A DNA stretch of 64,000 nucleotides from Struthidea cinerea (lineage: Eukaryota > Chordata > Aves > Passeriformes > Corcoracidae), in contig VZTI01000464.1 in the NCBI GenBank assembly GCA_013397865.1, positions 1,318,110 through 1,382,109 of the forward strand. Direction: 5' to 3'. The notes beneath the pieces are model-generated. The model was not told the origin of the DNA, did not search any database, and saw only the letters and a list, made by a program, of their open reading frames with translations. The position numbers and the translations under genes are program-made. How positions within the stretch are numbered: position 1 is the first letter of the stretch; every line of letters starts with the position of its first letter. This document shows positions 1 through 12,600 of this stretch, piece after piece.

Positions 1-964
1 AAGCAGTCATTTCAAAACCCGGTGCTGTCCAAGCAGGGTGTTTCGTGATGGTTACAGCAGGTGATAAGGATGTTTGTCCAGGCCGTCTGCTTCTTCATCA
101 GTTAAAAATCCATCTTGTGTGTGTCACAACCAGCCAACCTTATGCTTGGTTAGGCCAGCCAACCGCAAGTGCCCTGCACTGTTGCCATCTGGAGCCATTT
201 GTAGGTGACATGGCTGCAGTGGGAGGTGGTGGGATAAAGCTGTGAACACGTGGGAGGGAGCCAACAGGATATAAGAGCTCCCAATCTTGTAAATACACAA
301 TTATGTACCTTCCCCCCTGCCAAATTCGTATAATTTACTCAATAGTATCTAATGGCTCCTTTGAGAACATTACCGCCTATTATGTCAAAGGCCCTACTTA
401 GTGTATTTTTAGTTTGTGGATCATTGAAATGCTTGAATCCCATGGTGCCATTAGAGCATCCTCCCACAGCAAGGCCCTGCGGGTGGGGGCAGCTGTGAGA
501 GCCGGGGTCCCACAAAGTTCATCTCACCTGTGGCAGCACCACTGCAACTGTTCCCAGGGAAAAGGGGCTGTTCATACGCAGCAACTCCAGCTGTTGATGA
601 TAAAGAGGTTAAAGGGGGATTTTTTAACTGTTATTAGACCTTTCTAGATTAATGCTATTTACTTTTGTATGCACTAAAACTTGGGGATTTTTTTAAAGGC
701 AAGTGTTTTGTGGGAGAGGTGATTATTGTGCATGTGAGGCAATGTAGAACATCAGAGCTCTGTTAAATGTTTCAGGAAGGTAGGCAGGACAGTAAATCAA
801 CATGTCAAGAAAAATATTCAGATTACTATCTAATCTGCCTCTACTGTCTTCAGCCCTCTATATCTGAACACCTGAAAGCTATTATTAATAGGCTATTTAA
901 TACTGTGCTTATATGCTTCTATAGCTATTACAGTAACGTTCACATTTTCCCTCAGCCATGATAT

Positions 965-987
965 TGGAGCACAATAATTGTGCTCCA
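965..987. other. Perfect 10-bp inverted repeat, 3-nt loop
   Basis: Arms TGGAGCACAA and TTGTGCTCCA around TAA. Function unknown. Confidence 0.85.
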
Positions 988-2945
988 TTGTGCACGTGTG
1001 TGTACCTGCTAAATGTGCTAAGGTGTACCTGATGTGGAGGTAATTCTTTTCTTCTGAAGATGACGGTGGAACTAGCAATAATGTGGTCTTATGGGTATTG
1101 CTAGCAGTATAACCCCAGCTGTTTGCTAATTTAAAGCAAACTGCATTATCCTGAATTATGTGTGCCCAGGATACCTATCAAATGCACAGGATGGGTGAGG
1201 AGCATGGGCCAAAGGAAGAATGTAACTTCCCAAGAAACTACCAGCTCCTGAAAGAGCTGCTCGTTTCCATGTTTAATGTGCAGAATTTCAGCAAGCCGAA
1301 GCCCAGCATTTTGTCCTTGGAATGACACCCACCCATGGGCACCTGGAGGGTTTAAGGGTTACTGAGATGGAGCTTTAGAAGCCAAATGTCAGCTGGGTAG
1401 TCTCTCAGAGAGGGTGGGATGAAGGTGATGGTGCTGGAGCTGGCAGTGTGTTGGGAGCTCTGTACAGACATCAGAGACTTGCTGTGGTTGTTGTCACATG
1501 AACGAGCCTCACTGGCCTGGAGTAACTCCAGTGTCACAGGGATGCTGACAGGCACGGCCTGGCGAAACTTGGCATGTCATCCTAGGAAATGTTCATGTCC
1601 AGATTTGTGCTCCTCCTCTTTGCCCTAAGTTATCTGGTGTTGTAGGGTAAAGCCCCCTTCAGCAACAACTGAGGTTCGAATGGCAGGGTTTGTGGTGAGG
1701 TCGCTGTGACTTTGGCATGTGCTTCCTTTTGACAGAAGGTAACCCCAAACCAGCAGAGAGCTGGAGACAGCAATTTCTTACACTGCTGCAGTGCGATATA
1801 CCAAAGATCTTTCGGTGCCTTAAACTGTGGCCATAAATCTTGTCCCATCAGAGGGCTCTCAGTATCCCTGCCTTGTGTGCCAGAGGGAGCAGGAATGCCC
1901 CTAGTGGGAAAGCAGGGAAGTGTGAGGCTGCTTCTCTCATGCCTGTGGTGCAAAGGAACCACTGAGATGCCTCAGTTTCACTGGGGAAATTCTTGGATGC
2001 CAGAGGTTTACCACTATATCAAGCTAAAATGAGCACCTCCAGCTATGACAGAGCTTTTTCATGGTACCATTAGACTGGTACTTAATTCCAGGTAATTGAA
2101 CAACCACGTTTTCCCAGTTTAGGCTAAGAGACAGAGGTCTCATGATATTCAAAGTTTCTGAGTTTCAGGGTATCAGAGGAACTGATTTTGGTGGCAGCCA
2201 CTCCATCTCCTTTTTCATCTTTGCATTTGCCAGCCCCAGGTTTTGCCTTTTGGTAGCACTGATGCAGTTCGTTGTGGGGTCAGCTCTAAAACAGATCTTG
2301 GGGGTAATCTAGATGAAAAATGACCCTTTACGTGGTTTATTTGTAAACCGGTCCAATTCAGTGATCTGTTTTCCAGCCTAGTCACAGGTTATGGCTTCAA
2401 AATATGAAATATCTGGCTTTTAAATTGTTCCCATATGACTATATCTTGTTGCCAATGTGACACAAGTATTTGTGCAACCTCACTATGAGTTGATGTATGG
2501 AAATGGTTTGACTTCAGAACAAGAAGTAAAACAAAAATAACTGGGTTGTAAAGTTTTTGAGCTCAGGCCAGCTCTTTGATGTGACTTTGAGCATGGCCTC
2601 ACATCCACTTGCAGAAGGAGCCGGCAGGAGGGAGAAATATCCCCAGTAACTGCTGGGGCCGAATGCGCAGTTCTCCAAAGCCACGTCCTCCCTGGCACAG
2701 TGGAGAGGGTGCCAGTCCATGGCATAAACACAGAAATAGTGGTAAGGAGGGAACTTCTCAAGTCCATTTTGCCATCCGTGCAAAGACGTTACAGAGGTGT
2801 ACAAAAGAGCCAGACTTCCCAGCTGTCCAGTACAATGAACTGGTCCCATCTTTGGAGGTGCATTCAATGCCCTGTCAGTCTGCCACATTTCCATGGTTCT
2901 GTGGAGGGATCCAAGCATGGTTCAGTTCCTCATAGCGACTTTTTA

Positions 2946-2983
2946 GTATTATCATCATTATTATTATTATTACATTATTATTA
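2946..2983. repeat. ATT-rich microsatellite
   Basis: Tandem ATT/ATC units with one interruption. Confidence 0.85.
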
Positions 2984-3518
2984 ATAGCAGTAATAACTTA
3001 GTGCTACAGGGATAGTGATAAGGTGTAGACAAATTAGCTAAAGCTGTAAAGTTAATGCTTATGAGCTAAAAGTATATTAAATCACAGCATGAGCACTTTC
3101 ATCTATGAGTTTAAGGCAACTCAGTTTATATGCTGTAGTTTTACTTCAGTTTTATTTAAGTTTCCCTAACTTTCTTTAGTACTTCACTGGTATAGCTCAC
3201 CAAATGTAAATTATCTGAAGAAAGGACTTGTTTCACTTTTTGTTCTGTGTCTGGACATGACCTTCCACAGGAAGCCTTGGTTCCTCACTGGGTTCACATG
3301 CTGTACCACAATATAAGTAATAAATCCACTATGAAATATTTCCTTAATGTTGGAATGAAGTGATAACATGACCCAGACTTTTTAAAGTGTTTTATTTTAC
3401 AGGGAGCAGAACTGCTGTTTTCTCTGTCTCTTGCATTTATCCCGTTTGGCAAGCAAATGTAATTTAAATGACCAGCTGATAATAATGCTAAAGATTTCTT
3501 TTTCTTCTCCCTCCCCAG

Positions 3519-3622
3519 ATCTCCGGAAAACTTTTGAGCAGGAGCCCTTGGGGAAAGAAGTGTCCCTGGAGCAAGAGGTCCTGCTCCAATGCCGTCCCCC
3601 TGAAGGCATCCCAGTAGCAGAG
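3519..3622 (+). CDS. UNC5C: UNC5C exon: first part of second Ig-like (C2-type) domain
   Basis: The exon encodes LRKTFEQEPLGKEV and continues to GIPVAE, 34 full residues equal to about human 165-198. It starts in phase with two bases of a split codon (a Tyr in mammals) and ends on a codon boundary. It contains the first Ig cysteine, in the LLQC motif. The acceptor is a strong pyrimidine tract ending CCCCAG at 3518 and the donor is GTGAGC. The domain belongs to the extracellular ligand-binding part of the receptor. This is the most upstream coding exon visible; the previous exon, for the first Ig domain, is before position 1. Confidence 0.96.
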
Positions 3623-6600
3623 GTGAGCGACAGCAGCAGTGTCTGGCACTGGGACATCCTAAGTAAGGCCTGATGGGTGGCTAATGGTGCAGTGACTTAG
3701 AGCAGGGCGTGATGAATGAGTGGTAATGGAGGGCTGACTGACTGCTGCTCATGGACAAGATTGATTGGGACCTGATTAACAGCTTGGGGTTGTGGTGCCT
3801 TGCTGGGCAGAGCTGCAGGCGGTTTGGTTTCAGTCTTTTCTTCCCTTTCAAAAATCACCATATCTGGCATCCAAAGGACACATAACTGGGGGAACATATT
3901 AATACCAGCCTAGTATCTTTCCTTTTGCTTTAAAAAAACCCAAAACATTTCACTTATTCTGAGGGGCACCTTTCAAACGTGGTATAAAGACATTTTAATT
4001 TTTAATTTGCCAGATTATATTTCACTCGTGTGTGTGCACCACTCTGCCAAGTTGGCATGAGAGGATGTACCATGGTTCAATACAGGCTCCCAGGTAAAGC
4101 AGCATGACATTTGGGGAAATAGAGAATGTGTCTGCCTAACAAGCCATCTTCAGGGGCAGCTGTTTTTCTTACCAGCTTTTAAGCAAACCCAGAGTGGGTA
4201 GCCTGCCCTCCACCTGCAGGAGCCAGCTTGCCCTTCAGCAGACTCTGTGCCTGACAACAGCAGTGAGCAGCAGCTTCCCTAAGTGCAGCAGTAGCTCCAG
4301 CTTCAGACTCACAGCTTATGGGAGGGAGGGTCTCTGAGTCACAGGGGAGCCTCTGAAATCCTAAATCCACTGTGGCTGTTAAGAGAAAAATTGATTGCTA
4401 ATGACGGTAATTCCCCAATCTGAATTCTCTTCGGTTTTCCTCTACCACGCACAGAAGAAACTGTTGCCAATTTGCATTAGGAAAAGTCAGACTGTCATGG
4501 CTAAGTAGCAAAGTGGTTGTCACTCAGTGCTGATGGCTGATTTCTCAGGAGATGAAGCTTAAAGTGTTACCTCCCCATCTAACCCAAGTTTAGATTTAAT
4601 CAGAATTGCAGAAACGTGTCCACAAACATGAGAAACAATAATTAGCATAGAAGAGTTTTCCCGTTTTCTTGTTCCATAGGCTGTTTTCTTTCCCCATTAA
4701 GATCTTCAAAACTGTGAAGAGTGTTTAGGTCTGCCGAGCTAGCTTGCTGACAACTGTAATATTAATCAGTTGGGTTTCGTCAGGAACTTAGTAGCATGTT
4801 TTTATTTTCCTTTCCGACGCTTCTTTTGCATCAAATCAACTTGTCGTTGTACCATGACAGGAGATTTTTCCCTGGGTATGTTGTTCAGGCAGTGCAGGGT
4901 AGTACTGGGGAACTTCATTACCTGTGCTAGAAACAGAGATTAACGCTGACGGGTAGTTCATTTTTATGCAGTGTTACAAGCACCTCTGGAATTTCAGCAG
5001 CCAGTCCGGTTGTTCCCTTGGAAAGATCTGTTATACCCAGTCGCGTGGCTGAGACCCAAACAGCATAATTTAACGTGATTTGTGGAAAGCGATCTCTGAA
5101 AAAATCCTCTGTGAACTGCTGCCATTACAGTTGTGCTTTTTCCTGCCTTCCAGTATCCTGCTCACTCTGTCAATAGCTCTTCATGGCGGTGCATTGACTG
5201 GCTGGGAATCTTATTTGTACCCTGGTCAGGGCAGACACCAATTAACACTTGGCAGGCTCAGAAATCTTATACTCCCTATCTGACATTCAAAAGAACCATT
5301 CTCAATGTGGGTTTTTTTCCTCTTCTGACTTTTGAAGTCAGAAGGAGATCAAACACCCAGATTGGACAGCCGCCTAATACAGCCTCTTTGTAGATTCTTT
5401 CCAACATTATTAAAAGAACAAAGACCTGAACACTAATGAATATGAATGCCTTAATGTGACACTTTATTACAGTCACTTGCTAAAGCTAGGAAGATAAATT
5501 TAAAAAAAAAAAAAAGGAAAGATGAAAGATAACTTGGTGGGTTGACGGATTACATGATTATTTTAATTTAAAGATGAAGGAGTTCTTTGTTTAAGGCTTA
5601 ATTTATTTGTTTGGAGAAGTTTTTGATATGGTGGTACAGGTAACTATAAGAAGGGTTTGGGAGGAGGCAGGCAGCAGACTGAGGCTGTTTTCCATCTCGT
5701 TGAAAGACTGCTTTGACTCCAAGTAGGGTAATGCATATGCTGCAGATGTGAGCAGCACTTCCAATTGCTTTGGTGAGCATGTGCCTCAGGCTCTTCACAC
5801 TCTGGAAACTGTGTTTTGTTTAGGTTTTTTTTTTTTTTCACTTACTGGCTTCTGAAGTAGTCACTGGCTTTAACACCAAAACAGATGAAGAAAAGCTTAC
5901 ACTGTGAAATCGTACAAAATGCACCTTCAGTGTATTGTGGTGCAGTGCTGGAGTCCGGAGTCCCGACATCTTTTGCTTGCTTTTCCTCTTTGATTCTACT
6001 CTCCCCCTTCATTCTCTGTTGGGTGTTTGGTTTGTTTTTCTTTTTTGCCTAGTATTTCAAAGTGGTGAGAACAAGCATGCTCAGGGATAAATTCAGTCTT
6101 CTTTTCAATATCTGGGGAATTCAGTCTTATCATTCCCAGCATATTTAATTGCAATTAACTGTGTCAAGCTCTTATGGATCAATGCTGGAGCAGATCTTAG
6201 GACTACTGAAAAGCAGAAACACACAGCAGCATACTGCTTCTCCAGAGGGCAAGAAGGACGAAGACAGAGCTGGGCAGGCAGAGCTTTTAAAGCAACACTT
6301 AGCAGTCCCTCAGATCCACTAGTACATGACAAGCATTAAAGCAGGCTAAGATCACGGATGTGAGGAAAAGAAAAAGCCGAAATCCAAATACAAACAGGTG
6401 TGTTAAAACACACCAGCCTCATGGCCGGAGGTCAAATCAAAGTACATTTCTTTGTTCACTTGGGACAAAGTAAGGAAACGAGAGTTTCCACAGTCTCTGG
6501 GAAAACCAGATCAGCTTCTCTGCTGTTATATACTGCTGCCCACCAGCCCCAACCAGCATGGGTGTCAGCTGCGCCATGGCATCCCTCCCCGCTCCCAGGT

Positions 6601-9600
6601 TTATAGCCAATATCAAGCTGAACAAAGCTACAGGTCCTAAACCACCCAGGTAAATATTTGGGCTGTTCCAGTGCATGGCCCAGGCAAGCAGCAGAAGGAC
6701 CAGCATAGGTGCTGTTACACTGAGGTTTCCACACGTAGCTGAGGGGGGAAGGGGCAAACTCATATTCCTGTTGTGACAAAAAGAGAAGAAAAAGAGTGTA
6801 CATAGAAACAAACAGTACCCTGCCCGAGCTCTGTGCTTCTCTGCTTTCTGCTTTTCCCCAAAGGGGAAAAGTAGGATAAGGTGGTTGGATCAGCAGTCTG
6901 ACCCACCAGCCTCACGCTCAGTGGGAATCAGACAGTCGCAGCTCCCCGGCATGAACAGAAACATCCATTTCAATTCCACTCTGCTCTGTGTGTGTGATTT
7001 TTTTAAACCTAACCTGAGAAGGCAGGAAGGATCCCATTCTGTGACGCTCCAACAGTAATGGCTGAGTTGTTAGCAATTAACCCCTTAGCTCATTTAACTT
7101 GTTCTTTGAAAGACGCCGGCATCGTATTGCACATGATAAAATATAGTTAGAGACACTGAGTCACATCAAATTAGCTGATTTGGGTAGGTTATAGATCAAA
7201 ACACAAATGAGATGTGAGATTGGTTAATATGCTGTAAGCTGCCAGATGAACTTTTGCATTGAAATGTATGATTTGTGGTGCCTTTAACAGGGGGGTAATT
7301 GCTTCTTTAATTTTAATTGAGGTGTTTCACAGAGTAATTTAATTGCAGAACAGGGTGTAGTGTACTGTTTGGTGACCCGGTTGGGTTTAAAACTGGATGT
7401 GATATTTATCCACATTCATGGCTTAATTAGGAGCTGGAGCAAGGGGAAAAGGATCGCTGAGTCAAGAGGAGAAGAGAGTGTTTTGCCGAGTCAAGATGCC
7501 TGTGACACAAACTTTATTCAGCTGCTCTTGCACAGGCAAAGACTGGTGGAAGCTAGGAACTTCTCCAAATAGGCAGCTCCATCTAATTGATTATTAATAT
7601 GACTGATGTTTGTATTGTTTCCTGAGAGCCTCTTATGTTTTGCAGCAGTCGTCCCTTAATTGGGAGTTGACGTGTGTGCATTTCCACGCAGGTTTGTGTC
7701 ACTGAGACAGTGTTTTATATTCACAGCAGGAAAGTGATCTCTACGAGAGACAAGTAGAGGAGTTTGTGGCTGGAAATGCTAATTGCTGTAAAGTGACACT
7801 GTCCTTTGCAGTGCCTTGTGACATACAGCAGAGCTGCCTTCAGGTGTCAGTAGGAGGAAGAGTGGAGAGGGGGAGGCAGGTTTGTGTGCAGAAGAAGCAC
7901 AGCTCAAAATGAATGAGGGCTGCTCATCTTTGGCTGTGGAGAGCCACTGGGCAAGGTCTGACTATGCAGGCCTGTCTTCTCCAATCTTCTCCAAAAGCAC
8001 AGGATAAAGCACCCTGCAATTGTCAGCTCCTGGTCCCCTACATTTCTGCCGCTTTTTACATACTTTTTACCCCCCAGCCTACTGGTGGGTGGTTGACTCA
8101 CTCTTGTGAAGCCTGAGACATAGGTTACAACGTCCTGCTGAAGGACAGGTTTGCATGTGGGTTTGTGCTTTCCTGGGAAGTACACTGACAACTAGATTAT
8201 TAGATGGCCTTGTTTTTACGTTTCCTACCAGTTCATTTCCACAGGGCAGAAAGCCGTGCCAAAGTGCACAGGCCTTCTTGCAGGACTGCTTTTTTTGAGG
8301 CCTGAATTTTCTATGGGATCTACCCCTGCACTTTTCCTTTCTAGTGCAGTTCCATTGTTGCCAATGTATGTGAGGGCAGACCATGCTCCAAAGTGAATCC
8401 AGTTGGCTGTATGATTCGTTTCAGGCAAAGGTGATCTGTGGGACTGGAGAACAGTCAGACTTCTAGCTCCTCCACAAAATATTACAATGGGAGATTTTCT
8501 GCAAGAGCACTGACATGAATCCTGCTAGCTTATCCTCTTCTCTACAGCTTGCTTTCTGTGGCAAAGACAGCTCTGGGACTCTGACTTAGATAACACAACC
8601 TACCTGTCCTATTCCGGCTGCACTCAGAGCAGCATTTTATATTTTTAGTTTTGGAAGATACGCAGTGTGGGACAGAGCTTTTGGCTGCATTTTTTTTAAT
8701 GAGGTAGATGAGCATACTTCCCAATTCTCCCCTTAGAGAAGACTGCTCTGCATCCACTATTCTGTACTCCTACAAGGTTAGTCCATCAGGTCCTGCTTTG
8801 CCACAGTGATTCTTGCTCACTATAAACAACAGGCCTTGTAGTGCCTGAGGTGTGAGAGTTACCTCTGTCAGGGCTTTGCAGAGGTCCTGGTTCTTACCAG
8901 CACCCCCAGTCACCTGATGATAGTGTCTGCCTTGCTCAGTTCCTCTGACAGTACCTTCTTCAAATGCAGTGCCCACCTTAGGCATGAGGAATTATGATGC
9001 TCCTATGTTTTCATGGAGGTACTTCCAAAATACAGCCTGCAGAGCACACATCAGCTGTCACTCAAGAGTTCTTTGATCAGGTTTTGCTGGGTTTTGCTCG
9101 GGAATTTTCATTTCACCAATTTTCAGGTGTTTCTACACCTGGTGCTTTTGCATCACTAAAATGTGTAACCATATAGTATTTACAGCCTTTGAAACTGGTA
9201 GGAGGAGCTGTGTGTATGACAACAGGCACTATGCAATTTTGAAGTAGAGTGGGAAAGGGGCTGTCCTTGGGGACTTCAACCACCCCCCAAATCTCATCAC
9301 CTTATTGAGTTTCATGATCCCAAAAATCATATAGCTCTGTGCTGTGAAGAATAAGATCCATCCACTTATGCATCCAACCAAAGAACCACAGATGTCACTT
9401 TGGTAACTCGTTTAAAGCTGCTCCCCAACAGACCCCTCCCAGTTGCTTCAGGGACTGGGGAGTCCACATGCCCACATGGTGCCAAAAGTGGTGTTCAACA
9501 TGTGCAGCTCAAGCTCCTCTTTCAGGTGGGATAAGGCAGCAACTCCTGATGGCCACATAGCAGATGCTGTGGTTTTCATTTAGTAATGCCATGATCTGTG

Positions 9601-12600
9601 TTTGAATTTGAGACTCTATGGAATAAAGTTCTCCGTCTGCTGCTACCAGTCCACCTCGGAAGCTTGTTCTGAGGCTTAACTTCCCAGTTGTGCATAAAGC
9701 AAAGCTGTATTGGCGCCGGAGACAACCAGCATCTGTACATACACCCTGCAAGCAGAAAGCTGGATATATGTGTAATTAAGAAAATGTTTCCACAGCAGGA
9801 ACAACAATTCTCCTTATTGGCAGCAGAAGCACAATAAGAACAACTGAACAAAATGCCATGGTGGTTGGCATTGCTGCCTCATTCTCAGTATGTTTTGCAG
9901 TCTCTCATAGCTGTAATTTCAGTCTCTTTGGAGATGACTTCTTTTTCCTTTTATTTTCAGTTTTAAATGTGTATGAAATATCTTTCCAGTAAACAGTACA
10001 TAGAGGACATCATCCTCTTCAGCAGACAGTTGCTGGGATGAAACCAGATCCAAAATGAGGTAGCATTCTTCACAGAGGCAGTCAAGTCTCAAGGTACCTG
10101 AAATTGCTGCTGGCTCATATGAAAACTGCTAGAGTTTTCTCAGTCTCACTTAGACATCTTGCACTGTGTCCAAATCAGTAGTTAGTTAGTTAGTTTCACA
10201 AATGCTTTATTATTCTTACTGGAATATGTGTGTGTGTGTGTGTGTGTGCCCTTGCTATCAGTATGGCTCGGCATGTGTGTGTGTGTTACAATTCACGTGA
10301 AGCTGGGGAGCTGGGACTTCTCTGTGGCTGTTGGAGGTGATGCCAGCTCAGCAGGGACTGCTGCAAGGCAAGCAGTGCCACTGGGACCAGTTGGCACAGC
10401 TGCAGAGAACACCAACCACAATCCAGCCTGGATGGGGAACCAGATGGAAAGCAACCCTGCTGTGTCAACCAGGCATGGGGAAGGCACGGGTGCAATGTTC
10501 TCGCCTTCCAAAATTACAAATTGCCTTTCATCAAGGCAAGTCTCTTGCTGCTCCCAGATGTTTGCATCTTGTTTCTTGTGGAAAATTGCACTGGCAGGCT
10601 TTGTCTGTGTCTGGAGGGTGGAAGACTTGCTGTTTTCAGCAGGTGCTCCTCCCTCTGAAGATGACTCTAGGGCAGGTTGGTGCAAAGGAGGCAATGAGTG
10701 ACTGGGATCCAGAACTCAGACCCTGCTGAATTTGTTCTTGAGACTGTCAGATGTGTAGGCAACAACTTGTACAATCAAGAGGGCAGCATCTAGATGAGAT
10801 CATATTCCTGTTCCATCCGCGGGTTTCTTTCCGAGCAGATGTGTTTCTGCTCTACCAGTTTCTAAAACAGTCACGCATATGCAAGTGTGCCAAGAGATTT
10901 AAGTGCCTAGGAATGCTAGTAACTTGGTATGGCTAAATTTGTATCAGCAATTAGCTTCTGTAATAGGTTTTCCTGCGTGTGTAATCGCTTGTGTGATTTA
11001 TGTTCCCTGTGTTCATTTAGTCTGCACAGAAGCCTGGCCTGGCTTTGCAAGTCTTAGTGTCTGTGTGTGCTGCTGCTGGAAACACCCTGTGGCAGCACAG
11101 GTCTGGCTGCGGCTCCCAGGTAGAGCTGAGAAGGTTATTGCAGTTTTCTGTTCCTGCTGATGGTCTTGCTTTTCATGTTGGGTGGCATGCGGCAGGTTCC
11201 TTCTGTTAATTAGAACAAATGTGCCAATTATGCTAATGTATCTCCCGATGCCAATCAGTGAATGATTAGAGAAAACACATCTGTCTCTCACCAGGGAGCG
11301 GGGTGACAGAAAAGACGCTACAAGGTATGTTGTTCTAAATTACACTACCTCGGATCGTGCCTTCCCCCTCCGGCCGGCCGTAGGGATGGCTCAGTCTCCT
11401 GCAGCCTCGCTTGCCAGCCCATTAGCAGCCCTGGACGTGCAGATCCTGTGCAGCTGGCAGGAGCCGTATGCCTCGTGGCTCTGCAAGTTGCATCCAGAGC
11501 GCTAAGGAGCTCTGACCAAAATGTAGCTGGGTCCAGGTGTGCTCCAGTCTGCAGATTCTGTTTGTCAGGATTTCATTCACCACTCTCCCACCTCATCTGA
11601 GTGGCCTTCTCTTGCTAGTCAGTTTGCAAACATATAACAAAAATACCTTATTGAGTAGAAAACTGACAAGAAGAAAAGGGATTTTGTGTCTGCTTTGTTC
11701 CAGGGGTTTGGTAGATGAGAAAAAACATGTGTATGCTGTTGTAATTTCCTATAGCTGTCATCCCCCAGAAGGCACAATTACACCACCCTTCATGGCATAA
11801 TTGTTGCCAATTAAATGACTGCTGTTATGATAAGGGAAAACTGATCCTATGCTTTTTCTACATATATGCATGACCATCAGTACATTTATCAATAACAGTT
11901 GGAGGGATGTGCCTGATTTAATTGTTCAAGAATTGTTCTGATCATAGCCAGTAAATATACATCCTTAATATTTAGGCAAAGCAAACATCTACTCTAGAAC
12001 ATCTCCAGAGAGATGAAAAATGGAGGCATGGGGGTGTGTTTTGGTATGACCTTGAAGTCAGGCTTTTGTGCACTTAGAAGTGCCCATGGGTACTCTGCTG
12101 CTCCTCTGTCCACTGGCCTGCAGATGTACGGGTCTCTGGCACAGAAGTGTCCAGTGCCTTAGCTGCCAGTGACTGTTATTCAGTCTGCAGAATTAAATTC
12201 AGGATAAGTTTCTGCATTGACCGGATTAAGAGCCTATTTCAGCAAGGGGGCTGCGCCTTGGGGAATGATGTGGCATCAGAAGAGATCGTTGCTTTTATCT
12301 TCTGTGCTAACAGTTTGCATACTTGTCACTCATAAGTCGCACTGTCTCGTTCTGCTTGCTTCTCTTCTGTATTTGACACCTGATCTCTTCCTACTTACGC
12401 GGCAGAACAACCCTACTCCCACCTACTCTGGTTACCTCAAAAAAAAATATTCTGAGGTTTGAAGGTGTTGAGCACTGCAGTCACCTGCACCATAAAAAAT
12501 GGGGCCGGCAATAACTGAAAATAAGTACCAACAACAGTCTCACATGTTGTAGTGTGTTTAATTAGTTCCCATTTCTATAAGGACTGAGGGAGCAAACACA

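Larger units (their letters stand above)
1..3518 (+). other. UNC5C: 3' end of an upstream UNC5C intron
   Basis: There is no coding exon before 3519. The stretch holds a short hairpin at 965-987, an ATT microsatellite at 2946-2983 and a strong terminal pyrimidine tract. I recognise nothing else in it. Confidence 0.8.

Noticed and set aside
10228..10701. 157-codon frame beginning with Cys-Val repeats
   Set aside because: Its start is the TG microsatellite read as protein; the rest has no recognisable motif.
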